From: Chitinophagaceae bacterium | Lineage (GTDB): Bacteria > Bacteroidota > Bacteroidia > Chitinophagales > Chitinophagaceae | Direction of reading: 5' to 3' | Assembly (NCBI GenBank): GCA_016722465.1 | Contig: JADKJC010000001.1 | Location: 930,001 to 994,000 of the forward strand | DNA length: 64,000 nt | Part shown: positions 37,188 through 46,533 of the stretch, in pieces | Numbering within the stretch: position 1 is the first letter of the stretch | Layout: every line of letters starts with the position of its first letter | Translations under genes and position numbers: made by a program | The notes under the pieces: model-generated | Told to the model about the DNA's origin: nothing | Seen by the model: the letters and a program-made list of their open reading frames with translations, nothing else | The model's database searches: none

Positions 37188-37739
37188 TTGACAGAACTGG
37201 CACTAATAGAAGGCTGCATCCATAAAAAACAGGATTATCAAAAAGAATTGTTCAACCTGTTTGCCGGCAAAATGATGTCGGTATGCCTTCGCTATGCCAA
37301 TGACGAGCAGCAGGCGCAGGATATTTTACAGGAAGCTTTCATCAAAGTGTTCAGCAACATACAGCAGTACCGTTTTGAAGGCAGTTTTGAAGGTTGGTTG
37401 CGCCGGGTATTCGTTACCACCGCATTAAGACAGGTGAGCAAACAAAAAATATTTTTCAGCGATACGGATATCAGCGACCATACTGAGCACAGCGTTGGCC
37501 CTGAAGTACTGTCAAAAATATCAGCTGATGAGATACATGCACTGATCAGGAATTTACCCGATGGCTACCGCACCATTTTTAACCTGCATGTAATTGAAGG
37601 CTACAGCCATGAAGAAATTGCCGGTATGCTGGGCATACAGGCCACCACATCAAGAGGACAATTGCTGAAAGCAAGAAAACATTTACAGGTCTTGATCACA
37701 AAAACATTCAACACAAAAAAAAATACTGAAAATGTTTGA
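37188..37739 (+). CDS. ECF-type RNA polymerase sigma factor
   Basis: The 183-residue protein has sigma region 2 (CLRYANDEQQAQDILQEAFIKVFSNI, about 30-55) and region 4 (LPDGYRTIFNLHVIEGYSHEEIAGMLGIQATTSRGQLLKARKHL, about 125-168). The start appears to be TTG at 37188; the in-frame stop at 37164 leaves no ATG that retains the MTELALIEGC start typical of the family. The next gene overlaps by eight bases, so sigma and its partner are translationally coupled. Confidence 0.9.
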   Translation: MTELALIEGCIHKKQDYQKELFNLFAGKMMSVCLRYANDEQQAQDILQEAFIKVFSNIQQYRFEGSFEGWLRRVFVTTALRQVSKQKIFFSDTDISDHTEHSVGPEVLSKISADEIHALIRNLPDGYRTIFNLHVIEGYSHEEIAGMLGIQATTSRGQLLKARKHLQVLITKTFNTKKNTENV

Positions 37740-39211
37740 CGACTTCATAAGAAATAAGGCAAACGAACACCAGGCGCCGGTGCCACCCGATGCATGGCAC
37801 AATATTATAAAGCAGCAAAAGAAAAAGCGCTTTGGTTTTTTCTGGTGGAGCAGTATAGTGCTTCTGGTTGGCGGGCTGTCTGTTACAGGATACCTTATCA
37901 GCAAAAAACAAAACGGGAACAACATTGTTACCACCGCTGAAAACAAAACAGCCCCTGCTAAAAAAGAAACCACCGGCAACAGGCTACAACCTGCAGCAAC
38001 AAACATAAATACTGAAACACCCTTACCCGGCAAACAAACCACCGCTGGAAATGATAACCACCCGGCAGTAACAAATATTGATCCGGCAAAAAACAATACA
38101 GGTGTAACTCAGGTCGGTACCAATACTGTAACCTATAAGGGCGATAAAAATATAGAAAGCAATAAAGGAAAACTACTGGCAGACAATGGCAGGAAAAAGA
38201 AGCACATTAAAGGGAAGCTTCAATATAACAACACTGGTAGTGACCCGGAAGAGATCAACGAAGGTGCAGAAAATAAAAACCTGCCTGCTGAGCAAATGGA
38301 TATTACAGCAGCTCAAAGTGCAACAACAATAAATACAGTTATTCCCGGCAGCACCACCAATCAAACACCAGTTGATAAAACTGCTACTGTAATCACCAAC
38401 CAGGAAAAAAGCAACCACTGCAATCAACACAACAACTGAGAACAAAAAAGAAAATAAACCCCTTACCAAACAATCAAAACATCACTGGTATATTGATGCA
38501 GGTATTACACCGCTGCTGACGGCACAACAGTATGATGAGAACATTGCCTTTAACCGTACCCTCCTTTCAAATAATAACTTGAGTATATTTTCAGCAAAGC
38601 TTGTCAGCACTTCCATTGATCCTTCAGTGGCATTTTCAATTTCGGCAAGGAGGGAGTTGAGTAAAAAACTGACCGTTGGCCTTGGCCTGCAGTACTTGCT
38701 GCTGAAAGAAAACATCACTGTCAGCGGTAAGGAAACCAATACAGCTTACAGCGTAGTACAACGGTTGGTGAATGGCAGCACCGGCCCCGAGTTGATCAAT
38801 GACACCGTAGCAACAGTAACCGAAGGAACAAGAAATATCAATGCTGTAAACAGTTATCATTTATACAGCATCCCGGTATTTATTCAATATCACTTTGTAC
38901 AAAAAAGAAGCTGGAGCCTGGCTGCAGTTGGCGGTATGTATATCAATATCAGCAGCAGTTATCAAAATGAAATTAACCGGGATGCGGCTGCAATGTTAAC
39001 CGCTATACCTGCCGCCGCCAGCAAAAAAACTATTGGCCTTGATATTTTTGCAGGTTTGCGGTTTGGCAAAAGCATTGGAAACAAAATAGAATTTTTTGCA
39101 TTGCCTTCTATGCGGTGGAACCTGGGTAAATACAATATCAAAAACAGTTTGCTCAATAAAACCATTAACCAGGCAGGGCTGAGTATCGGAATATCTTATA
39201 AAGTGAATTAA
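37732..39211 (+). CDS. Membrane-spanning anti-sigma-like protein with outer-membrane-barrel-like C-terminus, split by a frameshift
   Basis: The N-terminal frame gives a cytoplasmic head (MFDDFIRNKANEHQAPVPPDAW), one membrane helix (FFWWSSIVLLVGGLSVTGYLI, about 40-60) and a long Thr/Asn/Lys-rich periplasmic stretch, stopping at 38439. The continuation in the next frame (from 38411, no stop) reads TENKKENKPLTKQSKHHWYIDAGITPLL and goes on to beta strands (SARRELSKKLTVGLGLQYLL ... NKTINQAGLSIGISYKVN). One A too many in the six-A run at 38405-38410 explains the break; the repaired protein is about 492 residues. Position after an ECF sigma factor suggests a sigma regulator. Confidence 0.75.
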
Positions 39212-39223
39212 ACCCTCTAATAC

Positions 39224-39256
39224 AGAGGTTACAGCTTTTTGAAAGCTGTAACCTCT
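39224..39256. repeat. Perfect 15-bp inverted repeat in the leader of the leucine-rich protein gene
   Basis: AGAGGTTACAGCTTT and AAAGCTGTAACCTCT enclose a three-base loop, ending 13 bases before the downstream ATG. There is no T tract after it, so it is either a non-canonical terminator or a structure that affects translation of the next gene. Confidence 0.7.
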
Positions 39257-39269
39257 TAAAAATGACATT

Positions 39270-41954
39270 ATGAAATATATATTTACTGCAATGATGGTGT
39301 TGACTGCATGTTTTGCAAAAGGGCAGATTGTGAATATACCGGATGTGAATTTTAATAATGCGCTCGTTGCAGCCGGAGTGGATACTAATGGAGATGGGTT
39401 GATACAGGTTTCGGAAGCTGAAGCAATAACTAATTTAACTTTGCCTGGATTCTCCAACAACCTGATAACTGATTTTACCGGTATCAAATCATTTGTAAAT
39501 ATGACACAGTTTACCATGATGTCAATTAATACAAATGCTATCCTTGATGTAAGTAATTTAATCAACCTCGAGACATTAACGGTAGATAATACCGGCATTT
39601 CTTCTTTATTGGTAAATGGCTGTTCCGGGCTTAAAAATATTTACTTGGGCCAAAATGGGATAACCACACTGGATGTTTCCAGTACCAGCAACCTGGAGGT
39701 ATTAAGATGCAGTTACAATACAAGCCTGGGTTCCTTAATACTGGGCAACATACATAAATTAAAATCATTAGACTGCTCCCATACCGCCCTGACAAATATT
39801 GACCTTACACAATGCGACAGCCTGCTGTTATTTTATTTTGATGGCAACCACATGCAAACTGTAAATATTAGTGGATTAAAAAAAATAGAAACACTGTCGG
39901 CGGTGGAACCCAACTCTATTATTGATTATTTGTATGCCGCAGGCTGTACCAGTCTTAAAAGCATCAAAATACTTTATACCAGTGGTATATATGAATTTCT
40001 GGATATCGCCGGCTGTATAAATCTTGAGGAAATCAATATACAGGAAGCAGGATTTATCAATCCGCTGGATTTAAGTTTTTGTCAGAACCTTAAAAAACTG
40101 ACGCTTACTCATACAAGGGTACCTTCCATTAATCTTAAAAATGGCAGTTTGCTTAGCACATTTGTGCTGGAAGCTTACCAGGCAGATAATAACCTGAGGG
40201 TAACAAATATTTGTGCAGATGATTTCGAAATAGATAGTTTAAGAAGGGCTATGGAAAATAATCATTCAGGCTATCCTACACCGGTAAATATAAATTCTTA
40301 CTGCTCCTTTTTCCCGGCAGGCGCTTACAATACCATCAAAGGAAAAACAAGCCTGGATTTAAACAATAACGGTTGCAGTAATACAACTGCTGCAATGCCG
40401 GGTGTTGCAATGAAAATAACTGATACTTCCGGTAATTCATTGATAAGATATACTGCTCCATCCGGAGATTACAGGCATTATCCATATAAAGGTGTATTCA
40501 CACTTACACCTTATTTCCCTTCCCCGTATTTCACCATCAACCCGGCATCTGCCAATGTAACATTTGACACAGCCAACAGCATAACTGAAGTAAGAGATTT
40601 CTGCATAGAACCAAATGGCGTTCACAACGATCTTGAAATAACTTTTCTTCCCGCCTGGCCGCCTGCAAGGCCGGGCTTTGATGCTGGTTATACTTTAGTG
40701 TACAAAAATCGTGGCACTACAACATTGAGTGGCAATGTGCAACTCAACTTCGATAACAACAAAATGAATTTCGTTTCTGCTTCAGAAAATGTAACCGCAC
40801 AAAGCTCCGGGCAACTTACATGGAATTACAACAACCTGCAGCCCTTTGAAAGCAAAACCATCAATGTAAGGTTTAATTTACTGCCGCCTCCGGTTAACAA
40901 TATTGGTGATACTATTACCTACTTAGCAACCATCACTCCAACCATCAATGACGAAACTGCTTTTGATAACAGCTTTATTCTTCCGCAAAGGTTAATCGGT
41001 TCTTTTGACCCCAACGATAAACAATGCCTGGAAGGAAGCCAGCTTGACATCAGTAAGATCAGTGACTACCTGCATTACCAAATCCATTTTCAAAATGAAG
41101 GAACAGATACAGCATTTAATGTGGTAGTAGCAGATACATTGAGTGATAAATTAGACTGGAACAGTTTTGAATTGATCGGCAGCAGTCATCCGGTTGATGT
41201 AAAACTAACCAACAACAAAGCAGAATTTATTTTTCAAAACATCAAGCTGCCCTACAAAGCAATTGATGAACCGGGCAGCAATGGTTATGTGGCGTTTAAA
41301 ATAAAACCGAAGCCTTCAGTTGTCATTGGTGATTCGCTCAACAACAAAGCGGCGATCTATTTTGATTTTAATCTGCCGGTGATCACCAATACAGCCACTA
41401 CGATTGTGAGCAGTTCTTCTACACCCGTTCCGGTGAAGCTGGAATATTTTTCTATCAACACAAGAAACAACAGCAACATACTAAACTGGAAAGCTGCCTG
41501 CAGTAATGGTAACGCAACATTCATCATTCAAAGAAGTGAGGATGGCATTCATTTCAGCAGCATTGGAAATATTAATGTTGCTTCCATCCGCTGCCAGTTA
41601 CCTTTTAATTTTACCGATAACAATCCTGTGGCTGGAAAAAATTATTACCGGTTGAAAATTACGGATGCGGAGGGTGTTTCTTTTTACAGTAAAACATTGG
41701 TGGTGGGTAATGACAAATCTAGTTTGCAAATTACTGCTGTGGCAAATAATACTGTTTACTTTAGTAGTAACAAGCAGCAAACAATACAATTGAAAGTAAT
41801 TGCTGCTGATGGAAAAGAAGTGCTTGTTCAAAAACAAACGGTGGCTGCAGGCAACAACAACATCAGCCTGTCGATGAAAAATACGTCGAAGGGAATTTAT
41901 ACGATGATTATTTATACTGAAGAAGGGGAAACAATCACCCAGGGAGATTTTTGA
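39270..41954 (+). CDS. Secreted leucine-rich-repeat protein, probable type IX secretion cargo
   Basis: The 894-residue protein has a signal peptide (cleavage near CFAKGQ), an EF-hand-like DTNGDGLIQVSEAEA (about 38-52), leucine-rich repeats of the short bacterial kind (LKSLDCSHTALTNIDLTQCDSL; about 70-330), a SdrD-B/Cna-like segment (GKTSLDLNNNGCSN ... GVAMKITDTSGN), a DUF11-like conserved repeat (FDPNDKQCLEG ... HFQNEGTDTAFNVVVADTL, about 590-680) and a C-terminal sorting-like domain (PVKLEYFSINTRNNSNILNWK; SKGIYTMIIYTEEGETITQGDF). The last domain resembles T9SS type A but lacks the usual final basic residue. Confidence 0.85.
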   Translation: MKYIFTAMMVLTACFAKGQIVNIPDVNFNNALVAAGVDTNGDGLIQVSEAEAITNLTLPGFSNNLITDFTGIKSFVNMTQFTMMSINTNAILDVSNLINLETLTVDNTGISSLLVNGCSGLKNIYLGQNGITTLDVSSTSNLEVLRCSYNTSLGSLILGNIHKLKSLDCSHTALTNIDLTQCDSLLLFYFDGNHMQTVNISGLKKIETLSAVEPNSIIDYLYAAGCTSLKSIKILYTSGIYEFLDIAGCINLEEINIQEAGFINPLDLSFCQNLKKLTLTHTRVPSINLKNGSLLSTFVLEAYQADNNLRVTNICADDFEIDSLRRAMENNHSGYPTPVNINSYCSFFPAGAYNTIKGKTSLDLNNNGCSNTTAAMPGVAMKITDTSGNSLIRYTAPSGDYRHYPYKGVFTLTPYFPSPYFTINPASANVTFDTANSITEVRDFCIEPNGVHNDLEITFLPAWPPARPGFDAGYTLVYKNRGTTTLSGNVQLNFDNNKMNFVSASENVTAQSSGQLTWNYNNLQPFESKTINVRFNLLPPPVNNIGDTITYLATITPTINDETAFDNSFILPQRLIGSFDPNDKQCLEGSQLDISKISDYLHYQIHFQNEGTDTAFNVVVADTLSDKLDWNSFELIGSSHPVDVKLTNNKAEFIFQNIKLPYKAIDEPGSNGYVAFKIKPKPSVVIGDSLNNKAAIYFDFNLPVITNTATTIVSSSSTPVPVKLEYFSINTRNNSNILNWKAACSNGNATFIIQRSEDGIHFSSIGNINVASIRCQLPFNFTDNNPVAGKNYYRLKITDAEGVSFYSKTLVVGNDKSSLQITAVANNTVYFSSNKQQTIQLKVIAADGKEVLVQKQTVAAGNNNISLSMKNTSKGIYTMIIYTEEGETITQGDF

Positions 41955-41972
41955 AATAAAAAACGACTGCCG

Positions 41973-42010
41973 AATTGTTGCCAGCCTTTAAAGGCCGGCA
42001 ACAATTTTTT
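41973..42010 (+). terminator. Terminator after the leucine-rich protein
   Basis: AATTGTTGCC-A-GCC pairs with GGC-C-GGCAACAATT and is followed by TTTT. This is a strong Rho-independent terminator. Confidence 0.8.
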
Positions 42011-42055
42011 CATAATGCGTAAGTCCCTTCAGGGGTGCCATCGTATCTTTACCCC

Positions 42056-43153
42056 ATGCACTTTTCACACATTACCAATGCAGCGCTCAGCAACGAAACT
42101 GACCGCCCGATGATGCAGAAAGAAGTGTACCCCGTGAGCAATGCGTTGCAACAATACCTGGCACATTATAAAAAAGATGCAGAACTGCCGCTGGCCTATA
42201 ACGAACTGCTGCACTATGATTACAGCAATGCCATTAAAGATGCCAACGGCAAACACACTCATTGGGAAAGAGTGGTGTATGATAAAACTTTGCTGAAACA
42301 ACTTGAGCAAAAAATAACCATGCTCTATGCACAACTAAAGCATAATAAACATCCTTCAACCATACAAATTCAATCCATCGACTTTTGTGAGTTTGCCAAC
42401 AGCATGCCCTTTCGTATCAACTTCATTCACACCGGTACCTATACCGAAGACAGGTTCTATATAAAAACAGCGGATGCATCTAGAATTTACGGGCTGGAGC
42501 TGGAGCAATTATTATCTCACAACCACATCAATTTTTTATACCATCAAAATACCCTGGTGGAAGAACATATTGAAGGCATACCAGGCGATCATTTCCTGGA
42601 GGACTTCGATTCACTGACTAAAACGGAAAAGCGGGCACTGTCGGAGGAGTTCATCCGTTTTAATGAACGCTGCTTTGCCAGGCTGCTGGGCGATATGCGG
42701 AGCTACAATTTTGTAGTACTGAAAAACGGGGATGCCATTCATCCTTTCACCATCAAAGCCATCGATTTTGACCAGCAGTGTTACGAAGGAAAACTCAACC
42801 TGTACGTACCGCAGTTTTACAAAGAGAATGTGCAGTATGTACAAACAGCTACCGAATTGCTGGATGCGCCAGCCATTGAAGCCATCAGAATTGCGGAAAG
42901 AGAGCAATTGGCCCAATTGGCGGTGAAAAACAAGAGAAAACTATCAGCCCTCCTCCACGCCATGCTCCGGGATGAGATAGCAGATAACTATAAGGTGGTT
43001 TCCCTCCGTAAAGAACTCAATGCCTATCACCATACCCATCGCTTCAGCGCCTGCAAAACGATGGGTTCCATTGTAAAACAGCAATTAAAACAACTGCTTC
43101 AGGCACACTTGCCCCCTCCTCCCGCTAATCGAACAGCCGGGGCAACTATTTAG
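42056..43153 (+). CDS. Kinase-like-fold protein of unknown function
   Basis: The 365-residue protein (ATG at 42056; a GTG seven codons upstream is less likely) has no signal or membrane segment. After a helical N-terminal part, the order of motifs is that of protein-kinase-like/APH enzymes: Lys137 in RFYIK, Glu148/150 in GLELEQLL, a hinge-like LVEEHIEG (about 167-174), catalytic-loop-like LLGDMRSYN (Asp213, Asn218) and DFG-like KAIDFDQ (Asp237). A substrate phosphotransferase or pseudokinase role is inferred, not shown. It lies between a secreted protein and clpX. I do not recognise the family name. Confidence 0.65.
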   Translation: MHFSHITNAALSNETDRPMMQKEVYPVSNALQQYLAHYKKDAELPLAYNELLHYDYSNAIKDANGKHTHWERVVYDKTLLKQLEQKITMLYAQLKHNKHPSTIQIQSIDFCEFANSMPFRINFIHTGTYTEDRFYIKTADASRIYGLELEQLLSHNHINFLYHQNTLVEEHIEGIPGDHFLEDFDSLTKTEKRALSEEFIRFNERCFARLLGDMRSYNFVVLKNGDAIHPFTIKAIDFDQQCYEGKLNLYVPQFYKENVQYVQTATELLDAPAIEAIRIAEREQLAQLAVKNKRKLSALLHAMLRDEIADNYKVVSLRKELNAYHHTHRFSACKTMGSIVKQQLKQLLQAHLPPPPANRTAGATI

Positions 43154-43196
43154 CCAGCGGTACCGTCAATACAGTGTAGTTTGTAATCTCTTTCTT

Positions 43197-43204
43197 TATC
43201 TTTG
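43197..43204 (+). promoter_or_regulatory. -7 element for clpX
   Basis: TATCTTTG exactly matches TAnnTTTG, 41 bases before the clpX ATG. TTTG at 43180-43183 is only 13 bases away, closer than usual. Confidence 0.4.
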
Positions 43205-43245
43205 CAAAATGCCTGTCACCGCAAGGTGGGGCAAAAAAATTCAAC

Positions 43246-44484
43246 ATGGCAAAACAACATGCACTCCATTGTTCTTTCTGTGGCCGCAGCCGGGATGAAG
43301 TGAAGATTTTAATAGCGGGCCAGGAAGGCCATATCTGCGAAAACTGCGTTGAGCATGCACAGGAGATCATCAGCCAGGAACTGATGATTTACCCCGAAGC
43401 AAAAAATGCCGGTGGCACTCACAAGCTTTCTGTAAGAAAACCACTGGAGATCAAAAAATTCCTGGACGAATATGTGATAGGGCAGGATGATGCCAAAAAG
43501 ATACTGGCCGTGGCTGTTTACAATCACTACAAACGCCTCAACCAAAAGGTAGAGAATGATGTGGAGATTGAAAAGAGCAATATCATCATGGTAGGTGAAA
43601 CCGGCACTGGTAAAACATTACTGGCAAAATCCATTGCCCGTATGCTGAATGTACCTTTTGCGATTGTGGATGCCACCGTGTTTACCGAAGCCGGTTATGT
43701 GGGCGAAGATGTGGAAAGTATGCTGAGCCGTTTGCTGCAAGCCTGTAATTATGATGTATCTGCTGCAGAAAAAGGCATTGTATTCATTGATGAAATTGAT
43801 AAGATTGCCCGTAAAAGCGATAATCCCTCCATCACCCGTGATGTGAGTGGTGAAGGTGTTCAGCAGGGTTTATTAAAATTACTGGAAGGTACCGAAGTAC
43901 TGGTACCACCGCAGGGCGGCCGTAAACATCCGGAACAAAAACTGGTAAAAGTAAATACCTCCAATATTTTATTCATCTGCGGTGGCGCTTTTGATGGCGT
44001 TGACAAACTGATTGCACGTCGGGTGAATACCCATGCCATTGGGTTTAACGTAAACAAGGAGCTGCAGGAGTTCCAGCAGAAAAATTTACTGCAGTTTGTA
44101 AATGCAGTTGACCTGAAACATTTTGGTTTGATACCGGAATTGCTGGGCCGTTTGCCGGTGATCACTTACCTCAATCCTTTGGACGCACCTACGCTCCGCA
44201 ATATTTTAACCGAACCAAAAAATGCACTCATCAAACAGTTCACCCGTTTGTTCGACATTGAAGGCATTGCCCTCAGTTTTGAACCTGCTGTATTTGATTT
44301 TATGGTGGAAAGGGCGCTGGAATATAAATTGGGTGCAAGGGGCCTGCGTAGTATCTGCGAAAGCATTTTAACCGATGCCATGTACGAACTGCCTTCTCAA
44401 AAAGTAAAAACATTTGAAGTAACGCTTGAATACGCACAGCGCAAATTCAATACGAGTAAGATGAGCATGCTGAAAGTAGCGTAA
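43246..44484 (+). CDS. clpX: ATP-dependent Clp protease ATP-binding subunit ClpX
   Basis: ClpX unfolds substrates and feeds them to ClpP. The 412-residue protein has the N-terminal C4 zinc finger (Cys9, Cys12, Cys31, Cys34), Walker A in [17 protein letters not shown] (about 119-135), Walker [13 protein letters not shown] (about 180-191), the sensor region and the C-terminal small AAA domain. Length is normal. In many bacteria it directly follows clpP; here about 8 kb of accessory genes separate them. A terminator follows. Confidence 0.97.
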   Translation: MAKQHALHCSFCGRSRDEVKILIAGQEGHICENCVEHAQEIISQELMIYPEAKNAGGTHKLSVRKPLEIKKFLDEYVIGQDDAKKILAVAVYNHYKRLNQKVENDVEIEKSNIIMVGETGTGKTLLAKSIARMLNVPFAIVDATVFTEAGYVGEDVESMLSRLLQACNYDVSAAEKGIVFIDEIDKIARKSDNPSITRDVSGEGVQQGLLKLLEGTEVLVPPQGGRKHPEQKLVKVNTSNILFICGGAFDGVDKLIARRVNTHAIGFNVNKELQEFQQKNLLQFVNAVDLKHFGLIPELLGRLPVITYLNPLDAPTLRNILTEPKNALIKQFTRLFDIEGIALSFEPAVFDFMVERALEYKLGARGLRSICESILTDAMYELPSQKVKTFEVTLEYAQRKFNTSKMSMLKVA

Positions 44485-44520
44485 ACGAATTAAGAGTTAA
44501 GAATTAAGGAATTAAAAATG

Positions 44521-44546
44521 GTGCAGCTTTAGGGCTGCACTTTTTT
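44521..44546 (+). terminator. Terminator of clpX
   Basis: GTGCAGC pairs with GCTGCAC around TTTAGG, followed by TTTTTT. Confidence 0.85.
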
Positions 44547-44547
44547 G

Positions 44548-44685
44548 CCCTGAGCGTAGTCGAAGGGGCTTATATTCCCAGGGTCGAGCGGAGTCGAGAA
44601 CCGGGTTGATAAATACTGCTGCAATTTTTTTATGAACCCAGCCTCGCAATGTTTATATGGCTTCAGTGGCGTCGCACACTTGTAC
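44548..44685. repeat. Cluster of extragenic repeats downstream of clpX
   Basis: CCCTGAGCGTAGTCGAAGGG (44548-44567) is an exact inverted match to 54557-54576 apart from one end base, and a degenerate copy (GGGTCGAGCGGAGTCGAG) follows at about 44582-44599. GCGTCGCACACTTGTAC lies at 44669-44685; the bases before it (TTTTT..GAACCCAGC ... CTTCAGTG) resemble those next to the copy inside the MITE-like element. The cluster fills the clpX - HerA-like gap. Confidence 0.6.
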
Positions 44686-44708
44686 AATACCGTATTGTTG
44701 TGCTTCTC

Positions 44709-46262
44709 CTAAAACCAGCTCTTACTCTTCGAACTGCTCCTGCTTTTTCCACCCAGCCCCAATGCCCCCAGCAGGGAACGCACAATCGTATTACCTGCAG
44801 TACGCACCATACTTTTTACAATGGTATTATTGGCCACCTTTTCCAGCGTAGTTGGTTCTTCTTTTTTTGAACCCTTTTTTTCCTCTTCAGTTTCCCCTTT
44901 CGCAGCAGCTTCTTCCAGCTTGGCGGTTAATATTTCATAAGCACTCTGGCTGTCGGTCACCTGGTTGTATTTAGCAACCAATTTTGATTTGGAGTTAATG
45001 GCATCGATCTCTGCCTGCTGCAATACATCCATCCGGCTCCGTGGTGCACACAACATCGTATGCACTAAAGGAGTGGGAATACCTTTTTCATTCAGCATGG
45101 TGACCAATGCTTCACCAATACCCAATTGTGTAATGAGGTCTTCTGTTTTATAAAATTCCGTTTCAGGATAATTCTCAGCAGTTTGTTTGATCACTTTTCT
45201 ATCGGCTGCTGTGAATGCCCTTAATGCATGCTGTATCTTCATACCCAGCTGGCTCAGCACACTGGCCGGCACATCCATCGGGTTTTGCGTGCAAAAGAAA
45301 ATACCAATTCCTTTTGAGCGAATGAGCTTGATGATCGTTTCAATTTGCTGCAGCAATGCACTGCTGGCTTCCTGGAAGATCAAATGTGCTTCATCAATAA
45401 AGATCACCAGTTTGGGTTTGTCCAGGTCTCCTTCTTCGGGGCTGCTGGCATACAATTCCGCCAGCATCTGCAGCATAAAAGTTGAAAACAATTTTGGCTT
45501 GTCCTGCAGGTCAGTTACCCTCAATACATTGATCACCCCCCTGCCCTGCTGATCAATCCGCATCAGGTCATCCACTTCAAAACTTTTTTCGCCAAAGAAC
45601 TGATCAGCACCCTGCTGCTGCAGTTCAATCACTTTGCGTAAAATAGTTCCGGTGCTGGTGGTGGAAATTTTACCATAGGTTTTCTCAAGTTCTTCCTTGC
45701 CTTCATCACCCACATACTGCAATACTTTGATGAAATCTTTCAGGTCGAGCAAGGGTAGTTTGGTATCATCACAATATTTAAAGATCATGGATACCACTCC
45801 GCCCTGTATATCATTCAGCTCTAAGATTTTGCTCAGCAGTACCGGGCCAAATTCACTTACCGTAGCCCTTAAATGAACACCGTCTTTCCCTGTCAGCGTT
45901 AAAAGCTCTGCCGGAAACAGGGCTGGTGTATAAGTGAGGTTTAATTTCTGGTAACGGTCATTCAGTTTGTCATTGGTAGCACCCAGTGCAGCAATACCGC
46001 TCAGGTCGCCCTTAATGTCCATCACCATTACCGGCACACTGGCATCACTCAGCATTTCACTGATCATCTGTAATGTTTTTGTTTTACCGGTACCGGTGGC
46101 CCCTGCTATCAAACCATGACGGTTCATTGTTTTCAACGGCAGCCTGATCGCTGCTTCCGCCACTACTTCACCATCCAGCACAGCAGCGCCAATTTGTACT
46201 GCTTCCCCTTTAAATGTATAGCCATTGCTTACTGCCAGTATAAATGCATCTTTATTTGCCAT
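44709..46262 (-). CDS. HerA-like ATPase (DUF853 family)
   Basis: The 517-residue protein starts at MANKDAFILAVSNGYTFKGE; an upstream ATG at 46373 adds 37 unrelated residues. It has Walker A in GLIAGATGTGKTKTLQ (about 48-63), the IKGDLSGIA segment, Walker B-like LVIFIDEAHLIFQEAS (about 275-290), a sensor-like FFCTQNPMDVP and a Lys/Glu-rich C-terminus (about 445-470) ending in a Ser/Lys tail. It belongs to the HerA/VirB4-like helicase group of DUF853. Its role in the cell is not known; DNA or protein translocation is inferred from the fold. No nuclease partner is nearby. Confidence 0.85.
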   Translation of the reverse strand: MANKDAFILAVSNGYTFKGEAVQIGAAVLDGEVVAEAAIRLPLKTMNRHGLIAGATGTGKTKTLQMISEMLSDASVPVMVMDIKGDLSGIAALGATNDKLNDRYQKLNLTYTPALFPAELLTLTGKDGVHLRATVSEFGPVLLSKILELNDIQGGVVSMIFKYCDDTKLPLLDLKDFIKVLQYVGDEGKEELEKTYGKISTTSTGTILRKVIELQQQGADQFFGEKSFEVDDLMRIDQQGRGVINVLRVTDLQDKPKLFSTFMLQMLAELYASSPEEGDLDKPKLVIFIDEAHLIFQEASSALLQQIETIIKLIRSKGIGIFFCTQNPMDVPASVLSQLGMKIQHALRAFTAADRKVIKQTAENYPETEFYKTEDLITQLGIGEALVTMLNEKGIPTPLVHTMLCAPRSRMDVLQQAEIDAINSKSKLVAKYNQVTDSQSAYEILTAKLEEAAAKGETEEEKKGSKKEEPTTLEKVANNTIVKSMVRTAGNTIVRSLLGALGLGGKSRSSSKSKSWF

Positions 46263-46533
46263 GATAAAAAATTTACCGAAAGATACAAAGCTGGCTTTAA
46301 TACCGGGCCTGTTTTTTACAGAATAGCAAAATTGCTTTTTATTACACTTGTAAAATTGATTGGCCGGTAACACGGGAAGGCGTTTTTATAAAACTGCTGT
46401 TGCTGGTTTACCGGCTTCCCGGCCAATCTGCGGCTCCCTGCTCCCCTTAATTTGCTGCCGCTTATCAAATATTTAAACGGATTTACACTTGTAATAAATA
46501 ACTGGTTATTTTTGGCATTCAACTAAAAACAAT

